In this document: one piece after another, positions 52,119 through 60,350 of the stretch
How positions within the stretch are numbered: the stretch's first letter is position 1
Layout: each line of letters starts with the position of its first letter
Origin: Sulfitobacter sp043557345
GTDB taxonomy: Bacteria > Pseudomonadota > Alphaproteobacteria > Rhodobacterales > Rhodobacteraceae
NCBI RefSeq assembly: GCF_043557345.1
Contig: NZ_JBIFFV010000007.1
Coordinates: forward strand, 1-64,000
DNA: 64,000 nucleotides
Direction: 5' to 3'
Notes under the pieces: generated by a model
The model's database searches: none
Told to the model about the DNA's origin: nothing
The model's input: the letters and a program-made list of their open reading frames with translations, nothing else
Position numbers and translations under genes: made by a program

Positions 52119-52925
52119 TTATACCCGCCAGCTCAACACGCGCCGCTCCACAAAGGCCACAGCAGCAGACACCGCCACGCCCAGCAGCGACAAGATCACC
52201 ACCCCTGCAAACAGCCGCTCCAGATCATACAGGCTCCCGGCCTGTAGGATATACGCCCCGATCCCATATTCCGCGCCCAGCATCTCGGCCGCCACCAGCA
52301 GAATGATCGCAATGGTCAGCGAAATACGCAAGCCGGACAGAATCCCCGGCATCGCGCCGGGCACCACGATCTTGGACACGATCGACCACCAGCCGAGGCC
52401 GAAACTCTGCCCCATGCGGATCAGCACCCGGTCCACATTGTCCACCGCCGCATAGGTCGCCACCACCGTGGGCGTGAAGGTGCCAAAGGCGATCAGCGCG
52501 TATTTGCTGGCCTCATCAATACCGAACCAAATCACGAAGAGCGGCAGCAGCGCGATCTTGGGGATGGGGAAGATCGCCGCCACCAGCGGCACCAGCCCCG
52601 CGCGGACCAAGGAGAACAACCCGATCAACACGCCGATGCCGATCCCCAAGGACGCACCGATCAACGCGCCGACCGCCAGACGGGTCAGCGAGGGGCCGAG
52701 GTGTTTGAACAGCATCCCCGACTGGTAAAGCTCTTGAAAGGTCAGCAAGACATCGCTGGGCCGCGGCAGGGTCAGAGGGGAGATGAAACCGCTGCGCGTG
52801 CCCCATTCCGCCAGCAGGATCAGCACCACGAAAACCGCAAGCCCCACGCCGCGCCGCGTGCCGGGCCGGAAGCCGCCGCCGCGAAAGGTCACCTCGCGGG
52901 CATTTGCATCCGTCATTTCAGCCAT
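52119..52925 (-). CDS. ABC transporter permease, TauC/SsuC family
   Basis: A 268-residue permease with six hydrophobic spans and the family's EAA loop near residue 165 (RMGQSFGLGWWSIVSKIVVPGAMPGILSG in pieces). The family imports sulfonates, nitrate, bicarbonate, thiamine precursors or aromatic acids. Its start overlaps the end of the ATPase gene by eight bases. With the ATPase and the binding protein (55216-56235) it makes a complete importer, though an antiporter gene lies between. Substrate is unknown; the neighbouring reductive dehalogenase suggests an organohalide acid or phenol. Confidence 0.9.
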   Translation of the reverse strand: MAEMTDANAREVTFRGGGFRPGTRRGVGLAVFVVLILLAEWGTRSGFISPLTLPRPSDVLLTFQELYQSGMLFKHLGPSLTRLAVGALIGASLGIGIGVLIGLFSLVRAGLVPLVAAIFPIPKIALLPLFVIWFGIDEASKYALIAFGTFTPTVVATYAAVDNVDRVLIRMGQSFGLGWWSIVSKIVVPGAMPGILSGLRISLTIAIILLVAAEMLGAEYGIGAYILQAGSLYDLERLFAGVVILSLLGVAVSAAVAFVERRVLSWRV

Positions 52926-53685
52926 CGATCAACTCCGCATCCGCCGCCGCGGCCTCATCACGCATCAAGCCCCAAAGGTGCTGTTGCTGCGCCTCCAATA
53001 CCGGATCGCCGTGGCGCCGCTCGGCCAGCGGCATGTCCAGTTCCACCACCTCGCGCAGCTCGCCCGGACGGCGCGACAGGACGACGATCTTATGCCCCAG
53101 CCGCACCGCCTCGGCGAGGTTGTGGGTCACATAGACCGCCGTGAAGGGCTGGCGCGTCCAAAGCGCCACGAGGTCATCCATCAGCAATTCGCGGGTCTGG
53201 CTGTCGAGCGCGCTCAACGGCTCGTCCATCAGCATCACGGCAGGGTTCACCGCCAGCGCCCGGGCAATCGCCACCCGCTGTTTCATCCCGCCCGACAACT
53301 GCTTGGGCAGCGCATCGGCGAAATCGGTGAGCTTCGTGCGCGCCAAGACATCGGCGATGATCGCCTCGCGCCGCGCTTTGCCCAGCCCATGCCCCTCCAG
53401 CACCAGCGCCACATTGCCGCGCACGCTGCGCCACGGCAGCAGGGCGAAGTCCTGAAAGATATAGGTCAGTGGGTTCAGACAGCCTTCAGGCGCATCGCCC
53501 ATTTGCAACACGCGGCCTTCGCTGGGGCGTTCCAACCCGCCCAGCATCCGAAGCAGGGTGGATTTGCCACAGCCCGACGGGCCGACGATGCAAACGATCT
53601 GGCCGGAAGGAATGTCGAGCGTGATGTCACGCAGCACTTGGGTATCGCCATAGTAATGGCTGACGGAGGAAAGCTTGAGGTCCAT
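52918..53685 (-). CDS. ABC transporter ATPase, TauB/SsuB family
   Basis: A 255-residue ATPase: Walker A GPSGCGKSTLL (about 36-46), the family Q-loop YIFQDFALLPWRSV (about 80), signature LSGGMKQRVAIARA (about 136) and Walker B VMLMDEPLSALD. ATG at 53685 (MDLKLSSVSHYYGD) has AAGGGCGG upstream; the longer frame upstream has no homology. It is followed by the permease gene with an eight-base overlap. It is 82 bases downstream of the antiporter gene on the same strand. Confidence 0.92.
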   Translation of the reverse strand: MDLKLSSVSHYYGDTQVLRDITLDIPSGQIVCIVGPSGCGKSTLLRMLGGLERPSEGRVLQMGDAPEGCLNPLTYIFQDFALLPWRSVRGNVALVLEGHGLGKARREAIIADVLARTKLTDFADALPKQLSGGMKQRVAIARALAVNPAVMLMDEPLSALDSQTRELLMDDLVALWTRQPFTAVYVTHNLAEAVRLGHKIVVLSRRPGELREVVELDMPLAERRHGDPVLEAQQQHLWGLMRDEAAAADAELIDG

Positions 53686-53767
53686 GCCGCCCTTTTTCAG
53701 CAAAATTGCCCCGCGCGCAATGTGCGATCCGCAAGAGGGCGCGCCCTCCCCTGCCCGCCCGTGCCGG

Positions 53768-55027
53768 TTAGGAGGGCGACCCTTCCTTGCCGCGCAGCCC
53801 ATCCACCGCAATCCCGGCAGTGAACCCATGCACCAAGGTCGACAGAAGGATGGCAAAACCCACCATCGCCCAAAGCGGCTCCTCATCCAGAAACTCAACC
53901 TTCCCCGCCGCATAGGCAAGGTAGTAGATCGACCCGATCCCCCGTATGCCATAGAGCGCGACAACCCAGCGGGGGCGGGTCTCAAGTGGCGTGCCCATAA
54001 GCGACAGCCACCCCGCCAAGGGGCGTACGACAAAGATCAGCGCCAGCACGATCACCGCGCCCGCAAGGGTCAGATCGCTCAGCAAGGCAGGCAGCACGGC
54101 ACCGATCGCCACCAGCAAAAGCGCCGTCAGCGCATGTTCGACAGCGGTAGTGAAGTCGTGCAAACGGCGGTGAAATGCGTGATCGGCCTCGACCCGCCGG
54201 ATCACCAGACCGGCCATCGCCACGGCGATAAAGCCATAGCCCTCGGCCAATTCCGTGGTGCCATAGCACAAGAGCACCCCGGCCAAGGCCACCACGCCCG
54301 AGGAGGTTTCCGCCAGTACCGCATTGCGCGGCACGGCGAAGAGAACCTGCCCCAAGGCCCAGCCCCCCGCAGCCCCCATGGCGGCACCCACGGCGATGCG
54401 CCAAAAGACGTCGCGCGCCAGCCATTCCACGCCCCAAGACGCCGGGGCCAACCCCTCGGCCGCGACCAGAATACCAAGGTAGACGAAAGGAAAAGCCAAA
54501 CCGTCATTCAGCGCCGCCTCGGTGGTCAGGGCGAAACGCACCGGATGCTCGCCGCCCTCATGCGGCGGGCCAACCTGCACATCGGCGGCCAAAACCGGAT
54601 CGGTCGGCGCCATGACCGCCCCCAAGAGGATCGCGCCCGCCGCGGTCATCCCCGCAAAGGCCCAGCCCATCAGCGCAACCGACAGGATCGTCAACGGCAT
54701 GGTCAGGGCCAGCAACCGCGCCGTCGGCCCCCAGCGGGACCAATCCGAAAGCCGGTCGATCCGCAGCCCCGTCGCGAAAAGCGCGACGATCACGCAAAGC
54801 TCCGAGACGACTTCCCATGGGAAGGGCGTCGCGCGGGGGTCAGGGAAACTCGGCATACCGGGGACAAGGGCAAAGACCGCCATGCCCAACAGAATCAACA
54901 ACCCCGAGGCCGCAGGCTCACGACGGCTGAAAAAGCGGGGCAGCCAATGGGCAAGGATGACCACCGCACCCACGGCCCCCAATGCGAAATGATAGCCGTT
55001 CAGGGCGAAAAAACTGCCGTCGCTCAC
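53768..55027 (-). CDS. Cation:proton antiporter (CPA1/NhaP family)
   Basis: A 419-residue membrane protein with about 12 hydrophobic spans. The family motif GAVMAPTDPVLAADVQVG (about residues 138-155) carries the proline/aspartate pair of CPA1 antiporters, and the conserved R in RPLAGWLSL lies near 345. It exchanges protons for Na+ or K+. It is inserted between the ABC ATPase gene (82 bases downstream) and the binding-protein gene (190 bases upstream), all on one strand, so the three may be co-regulated. A pH or halide-balance role alongside dehalogenation is only inference. Confidence 0.9.
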   Translation of the reverse strand: MSDGSFFALNGYHFALGAVGAVVILAHWLPRFFSRREPAASGLLILLGMAVFALVPGMPSFPDPRATPFPWEVVSELCVIVALFATGLRIDRLSDWSRWGPTARLLALTMPLTILSVALMGWAFAGMTAAGAILLGAVMAPTDPVLAADVQVGPPHEGGEHPVRFALTTEAALNDGLAFPFVYLGILVAAEGLAPASWGVEWLARDVFWRIAVGAAMGAAGGWALGQVLFAVPRNAVLAETSSGVVALAGVLLCYGTTELAEGYGFIAVAMAGLVIRRVEADHAFHRRLHDFTTAVEHALTALLLVAIGAVLPALLSDLTLAGAVIVLALIFVVRPLAGWLSLMGTPLETRPRWVVALYGIRGIGSIYYLAYAAGKVEFLDEEPLWAMVGFAILLSTLVHGFTAGIAVDGLRGKEGSPS

Positions 55028-55143
55028 CGTCGTTTCCCATATTCTGCACAGGGGCTTGGCCCCCTATCAGTGTCATAGGTATCTTGGCACGGCGGCATTG
55101 CCAGTCATGCGCGGCGGAAATCCCCTCGCGGACTTGAAAGCAA

Positions 55144-55170
55144 AAGGCGCGCCCGTGGGGGGCGCGCCTT
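55144..55170 (-). terminator. Terminator of the ABC binding-protein gene
   Basis: Perfect 10-bp stem AAGGCGCGCC (55144-55153) with GGCGCGCCTT (55161-55170), loop of seven, followed on the minus strand by TTTTG. It lies about 46 bases past the binding-protein stop. It would limit read-through into the antiporter gene. Confidence 0.75.
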
Positions 55171-55215
55171 GCACTGCGTGGCATTCAGAAGGGCGGGCGT
55201 TTAGCTGCCCACCGT

Positions 55216-56235
55216 TTAGCTGCCCACCGTCTCGACATAGGAGGTGTCGATCAGCGTTTCCAAGGTGATGTCGGCATCGACCAACCCTTCAGACTGGAAC
55301 CACTCCAACTGATCGCGGACCGAGGCGACGTTCAGCTTGGCCCCTTCGTTCAGGCGCATGGTGCCGTTGATGATCGACGGTGCCGCCTTGTCGCGCGGGC
55401 GGTCGGTGTATACATATTTGTGGATCAGGTCGACCATCTCGTCGACGCCCGCATCGCCGCCTTCCTTGGCGATCATCGCCGCGTTGTAATCGGCAACGCC
55501 TTTGGAATAACCGGCAAGGAAATTCTTGGTCATCTCCTGCTCATCCGTGGCGTTCTTGGTCGAGGTGAAGACCGTGGTCACCTGATAATCCGGCAGATAG
55601 GTCGCCACATCGCCGATGATATGCACTGCACCCGACCCGGCCAGAGGCTTGGCGATATGCGGCACGATCGACCATGCGTCGATCTGGCCCGACTTCAGTG
55701 CGCCGATCACCGCGCCGACCTTTTGCAGCGGCTTGAACTTGAGGTCGATCCCCTCGGCCGCGGCCATTTTGGAGCCCATGTAGTGGAAGGACGACCCCGC
55801 CTGCGTCATGCCAAAGCTTTTGCCGTCCAACATGCCCGGCGCGGTGATGCCCGCTTGATAGGCGGCGTCGGAGACGAGGAATTTCTGCCCGTCGATGCCC
55901 TGCTCTTCTTGCAGACCGCCGCCGATCACCTTGACCGCGCCCTTTTGCGCCAGCGACACCAGCCCGCCGGAAATTGCCGTGATCGCATAGTCCACATCGC
56001 CGCTGGCAATCGCCACGGCCATCGGCTGCGCGGCCTCGAAGAAACGCAGTTCGACATCCAGACCGGCCTCTTTGAAATAGTCCCGTTCAAAGCCGACGAA
56101 GCTGCCTGCGTGGCTGGTGAAACGCAGCGCGCCCAGGGTGATCTTGCGGTTCTGCGCCAGAGCCGGTGCTGCCAGCCCCACAGCCGTTGCGGCGCCCAGA
56201 GTTGCGATGGCCTGACGGCGGGTGAACAGGGTCAT
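55216..56235 (-). CDS. ABC transporter substrate-binding protein, NMT1/TauA family
   Basis: A 339-residue periplasmic protein with a twin-arginine-like leader (TRRQAIATLGAATAVGLAAP, cleavage near AAPALAQ). The mature two-lobe fold is NMT1/TauA-like: ITLGALRFTSHAGSFVGFERDYF (in pieces), then GLDVELRFFEAAQPMAVAIASGDVDYAI in pieces, and QAGSSFHYMGSKMAAAEG. ATG at 56235 has a GGAG about 9 bases upstream. A 15-base unit containing the stop codon (GTGGGCAGCTAAACG) is present twice in a row at the 3' end. It is divergent from the reductive dehalogenase gene with 123 bases in between, so shared regulation is plausible. Confidence 0.9.
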   Translation of the reverse strand: MTLFTRRQAIATLGAATAVGLAAPALAQNRKITLGALRFTSHAGSFVGFERDYFKEAGLDVELRFFEAAQPMAVAIASGDVDYAITAISGGLVSLAQKGAVKVIGGGLQEEQGIDGQKFLVSDAAYQAGITAPGMLDGKSFGMTQAGSSFHYMGSKMAAAEGIDLKFKPLQKVGAVIGALKSGQIDAWSIVPHIAKPLAGSGAVHIIGDVATYLPDYQVTTVFTSTKNATDEQEMTKNFLAGYSKGVADYNAAMIAKEGGDAGVDEMVDLIHKYVYTDRPRDKAAPSIINGTMRLNEGAKLNVASVRDQLEWFQSEGLVDADITLETLIDTSYVETVGS

Positions 56236-56358
56236 GATCTTACTCCTCCAATTTTGCCGCAGCATGGGCGGCGGCGGCGCAAAAAGTCAAGCGAGAGCGG
56301 AGCTTACCAATACAACCAAGACTGGCATATCGCCCCAAAGCGTGGCATCGATTTGCCC

Positions 56359-59300
56359 ATGAAGCTCTTTTCGTCCAAGACCCGCCCCATGCATCTCGGC
56401 CCCTTTCCGCTGGAACGGTTGCGCCGGTTGCAGGCACCGCATGACCGGCTGCCCAAGACGCCCGAGCCGGAACTGCGGTTCGAGCGGCCCGAGACGCCGC
56501 AGAGCATCTGCAACGCCATGGCGCCCTTTCAGGCCATGATGGACCTGCTGCGCGACGGGCCGGTCAATAGGGCGGGCGCAGTGATCCCCGACAGCCCGGA
56601 GGAGCGGGCCAACCATCTGAAATCCTTTGGCTATTACAACGATGCCTCGATGATGGGCGTCTGCGCCCTGCCGCGCGAAGCGGTGCTGCCCTGCCCGCGC
56701 CGCAGCCAAGGCACCGCGCAATTGGCCGAAGGTCTGCGCAGCCGCCAGACCAAGACGCTGGCGGCGGGCGTCGATGTCATCATGGCCAACCTGCGCGACG
56801 CCGTGGATGCGCCAGAAACCCCGATCGACGGCCACAGTCATGCGCTGGTGATCCTCACCGCCTACCCCCGCGATCCGCGCGCGGGCGAGCCGGGCAGCGA
56901 CTGGATCATGGACGCGCAAGTCGAGCGCGCCTGCCTGCGCAGCACCGAGAACGCCACCGTGCTTGCCGAATACATCCGCCAGTTGGGCTTCGCGGCCAAG
57001 GTGCATTCGGCCACCACCTCCGACGTGAGCCTCGGGCAACTGGCCGTGGCGGCGGGGCTGGCTGTGATGGAGGACGACATCCTGCAGGCGCCATGGATCG
57101 GCCCGCGCTTCGGTCTGGCCGTGGTGACGACCGACATGGCCCTCGCGCCCGACATGCCGCTGGCCCCACTCTCCGAGCAGCCGTGGTCGGTGCTGAAGGG
57201 CCCGCATTGGCAGTTGGGCACCCACGGCGGGGTCAGCGCGCGCAACGTCGATCCCTACGCCCGGCGCGACTATGCCATGGGGCCGCATCCTTTCGAGACG
57301 CTGAAGCGCGTCGAGGCGCCCACCACCTACATCGACGCCGCCAACGTGCCGCGCGTGCCGAAACGCGGCGATCTCTTCGCGCGTGGCCAGTTCGGCGACA
57401 TGGGGCCGAAGGTCCAGAACGCCATGAAAGGCGGGCATCACGTCATCAAATCCGCCCCCTCCGCCGCACAGCGCCGCCTGTTGGGCGCGCTGATCCTGTT
57501 GCAGGACGGGCCAGTGAACGAAGACGCCCCCGAGGCCGAGGATGCCGCGCGCAATGCCGCGAACCTCAAGGCGGCGAGCTATTTCCTCGGCGCCGATGCC
57601 GCAGGCCTCTCGGCCTGCCCGGACTGGACATGGTACAGCCATGACGCCACCGGCACCCCGATCACCCCGCCGCATGATCAGGCCCTGAGCCTGATCATCG
57701 ACCAGGGGTATGACACGATGGAAGGCTCCTCGGGCGACGACTGGATCGCCGTGTCGCAATCCATGCGCGCCTATCTGCGCTTCTCGATGCTGGGCGGCGT
57801 GCTGGCGCAGCATCTGCGCAACCTCGGCCATGCCGCCAAGGCGCATACGGTGATGGACGGCGACGTGCTGCAACCGCCGCTGTTGCTGCTCGCCGGTCTG
57901 GGCGAGGTCAGCCGCATCGGGGAGGTGATCCTGAACCCCTTCCTCGGGCCGCGGCTGAAATCCGGCGTGGTCACCACCACCCTGCCCGTCGCCAACGACA
58001 AGCCCATCGACTTCGGCCTGCAGAAGTTCTGCGAATCCTGCAACAAATGCGCCCGCGAATGCCCCTCGGGCGCGATCACCGCCGGGCCGGAGAAGATGTT
58101 CAACGGCTACGAGATCTGGAAATCCGACAGCCAGAAATGCGCCACCTACCGGATCACCAATCAAGGCGGCGCGATGTGCGGGCGCTGCATGAAGACCTGC
58201 CCGTGGAACCTTGAGGGGCTCTTTGCCGAAGCGCCCTTCCGCTGGGCCGCCTCGAACATTCCCGCCGCCGCATCGCTCTTGGCCAAGCTTGACGACAAGG
58301 TCGGCAAGGGGCGCCTCAACCCGGTGAAGAAATGGTGGTGGGACATCGAGCGCAAGCCCTCCGGCCGGTTCGACACGCCCGCCCAACCGGTCAACGCGCG
58401 AGATCTGCAACCGGAGTTGGACCTCAAATTCGAGGACCAGACGCTGGCCGTCTACCCCGCCCCGCTGGCCCCGCATCCCTGGCCCTACCCGGACCCGATG
58501 AACCGCGAGGCCGGGATCAAGGCCCATGCCGCCCTGATCAGCGCCGACGAACATCGCCGCAAGACGGCGGCGGGCGAGACCGACCATTTGCATCTCTACA
58601 AAGTCGGCAGCGATACCCCGGTGCTCGACCTGCGCATCACCGCGGTGGAGGAGCTGAACGCTACGACAAGGCTTTACGACATCGCCCACCCCGAGGGGCA
58701 TGACCTGCCCGCCTGGACCGCGGGCGCGCATCTCGATCTGGTGGTGGCCCCGAATACCTCCGGCCCTATTCGCTTTTGGGCGATCCCGAAGACCGCAGCC
58801 GCTACCGCATCGCGGTGCTGCGCGAGGACGAAGGCCGCGGTGGCTCGGCGCTGCTGCACCGGGTGTTCTCCAAGGGCCGGCGCATCTTCGTCGGCAAGCC
58901 GGTGAACCATTTCGAACTCATCGAAGACGCCCCCCACAGCCTGCTGATGGGCGGCGGCATCGGCATCACGCCGATGATCGCCTTCGCGCATCGTCTGCAT
59001 GCGCTCGGGCGGCCCTTCGATCTGCATTACTCTGCCTCGACCCGCGAGGCCGCGGCCTTTGCCAAGGAACTGGCGGCGATGCCATGGGCCGACCGGGTGC
59101 ATCTGCATATCTCCGCCGAGGGCACCCGCGCCGACCTGCCCGCCATCATGTCCCGCGTCCCCGAAAGCACCCATGTCTACACCTGCGGGGCCAAGTCCTA
59201 CATGCAGGCGGTGCTGGCCGCCGCCGAAGCCGCCGGCATCCCCGAAGAGGCGCGACATCTGGAGTATTTCTCCACCCCCGAGGTGCCGGATTACGAGAAC

Positions 59301-59564
59301 CACCCCTTCAGGCTGAAGCTCACCTCGGGCCGCGAGATCGAGGTCGGGGCCGAGGAGAGCGCCGCTGAGGCGCTTATCGCGGCCGGGGTGCCGGTGGACC
59401 TGAAATGCTCCGACGGTATCTGCGGCGTCTGCAAATGCGGGTTGCGCGGGGGCGAGGTGGAGCACCGCGACTTCGTGCTTTCCGCCAAGCAACGCGAAGG
59501 GGCGATCATCCTCTGCCAGTCCCGCGCCGCACGGCTCGGCGGCGTGCTGGAGCTCGACCTCTAG
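56359..59564 (+). pseudogene. Self-sufficient reductive dehalogenase with fused flavin/NAD reductase and ferredoxin, frameshifted
   Basis: Corrected for one lost base, this encodes about 1068 residues. Residues 1-690 are a catabolic, membrane-free RdhA of the NpRdhA/BhbA type: two homologous halves (LLRDGPVN near 63 and LLQDGPVN near 380), then two [4Fe-4S] motifs, Cys558-561-564-568 and Cys594-607-610-614. Residues about 710-980 form a phthalate-dioxygenase-reductase-like FAD/NAD module (MGGGIGITPM near 865). A [2Fe-2S] ferredoxin ends the chain (Cys1017, 1022, 1025, 1053). Such proteins use B12 to remove halogen from phenolic acids in the cytoplasm with NAD(P)H. The frame breaks at the C run 58748-58751; adding one C restores PEYLRPYSLLGDPE. 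As it stands, an 848-residue product would keep the dehalogenase but lose its electron supply. No Tat leader, as expected. Confidence 0.88.
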
Positions 59565-59627
59565 GCTCTTTCCCCGGGGGCGGTCAGCCGTTATGAGGGG
59601 CCAACCCCCGCAACAAAGGCTGCCCCC

Positions 59628-60317
59628 ATGACTTTCGACCGTTCGATCAAGATCGCCCCCTCCATCCTCGCTGCCGATTTCGCCAATTTCGGTGCCGAAT
59701 GCCAAGCCATCGAGGCCCAAGGCGCCGACTGGGTGCATGTGGACGTGATGGACGGGCATTTCGTGCCCAACATCACCTTCGGCCCCGCCACCTGCGCGGC
59801 GATCCGGCCCCACATTAGGGGCGTGATGGACGTGCATCTGATGATTGCCCCGGTCGATCCCTATATCGAGGCTTTCGCCAAGGCGGGCGCCGACGTGATC
59901 ACCGCCCATGTCGAGGCCACCCCCCATATCCACCGCACCCTGCAAGCGATCCGCGGCGCGGGCGCCAAGGCGGGCGTGGCGCTGAACCCCGGCACCCCGG
60001 CAAGCGCCGTGGCCGAGATCCTCGACATGGTCGATCTGGTCTGCGTGATGACCGTGAACCCCGGTTTCGGCGGGCAAAAGTTCATCGACATGACCGCCAA
60101 GATCCGCGAATTGCGCAGCATGATCGGCGACCGGCCGGTGCATATCGAGATCGACGGCGGCGTCGATCCCAAGACCGCGCCGCTGGTGGCCGAGGCCGGG
60201 GCCGATGTGTTGGTAGCGGGCTCGGCGGTCTTCAAGGGCGGTTCGGTCAGCGATCCGGCGCCCTATGGCGAGAACATCCGTGCGATCCGCGCTGCCGCCG
60301 AAGGCACCTACGTCTGA
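59628..60317 (+). CDS. rpe: Ribulose-phosphate 3-epimerase
   Basis: A 229-residue TIM-barrel enzyme interconverting ribulose 5-phosphate and xylulose 5-phosphate in the pentose phosphate pathway. It has IKIAPSILAADFANFG (residue 6 onward), the metal/catalytic segment WVHVDVMDGHFVPNITFGP in pieces (about 34-52), VNPGFGGQKFI (about 144) and DGGVDPKTAPLVAEAGADVLVAGSAVFKG in pieces (about 183-208). All conserved acidic residues are present. AAAGG lies upstream of the ATG. It follows the dehalogenase gene by 63 bases but is probably unrelated in function. Confidence 0.96.
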   Translation: MTFDRSIKIAPSILAADFANFGAECQAIEAQGADWVHVDVMDGHFVPNITFGPATCAAIRPHIRGVMDVHLMIAPVDPYIEAFAKAGADVITAHVEATPHIHRTLQAIRGAGAKAGVALNPGTPASAVAEILDMVDLVCVMTVNPGFGGQKFIDMTAKIRELRSMIGDRPVHIEIDGGVDPKTAPLVAEAGADVLVAGSAVFKGGSVSDPAPYGENIRAIRAAAEGTYV

Positions 60318-60325
60318 TAAAGATG

Positions 60326-60347
60326 CGGGGCGCTTCTGCGCCCCGCC
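60326..60347. terminator. Bidirectional terminator between rpe and the acyl-CoA ligase
   Basis: Perfect 9-bp stem GCGGGGCGC (60326-60334) with GCGCCCCGC (60339-60347) and a 4-base loop, 8 bases past the rpe stop and 3 bases from the ligase stop on the other strand. It can serve both convergent genes. Confidence 0.7.
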
Positions 60348-60350
60348 CCG

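Noticed and set aside
55420..56358. In-frame upstream extension of the dehalogenase open frame by 313 codons
   Set aside because: It is antisense to the binding-protein gene and lacks family sequence; the protein is taken to start at MKLFSSKTRP.
56236..56358. Cobalamin riboswitch before the B12-dependent dehalogenase
   Set aside because: The gap of 123 bases is too short for a full cobalamin riboswitch plus expression platform, and no B12-box-like segment is visible. The same holds for the region before nrdJ.
56287..58731. An 814-codon open frame opposite the reductive dehalogenase gene
   Set aside because: The plus strand carries ordered cysteine motifs of RdhA; the minus frame has no recognisable features.
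58740..58760. Programmed -1 ribosomal frameshift in the dehalogenase fusion
   Set aside because: A backward slip on the C run would restore the frame, but the heptamer does not fit the usual slippery pattern and I see no clear downstream stem. A one-base deletion is simpler.
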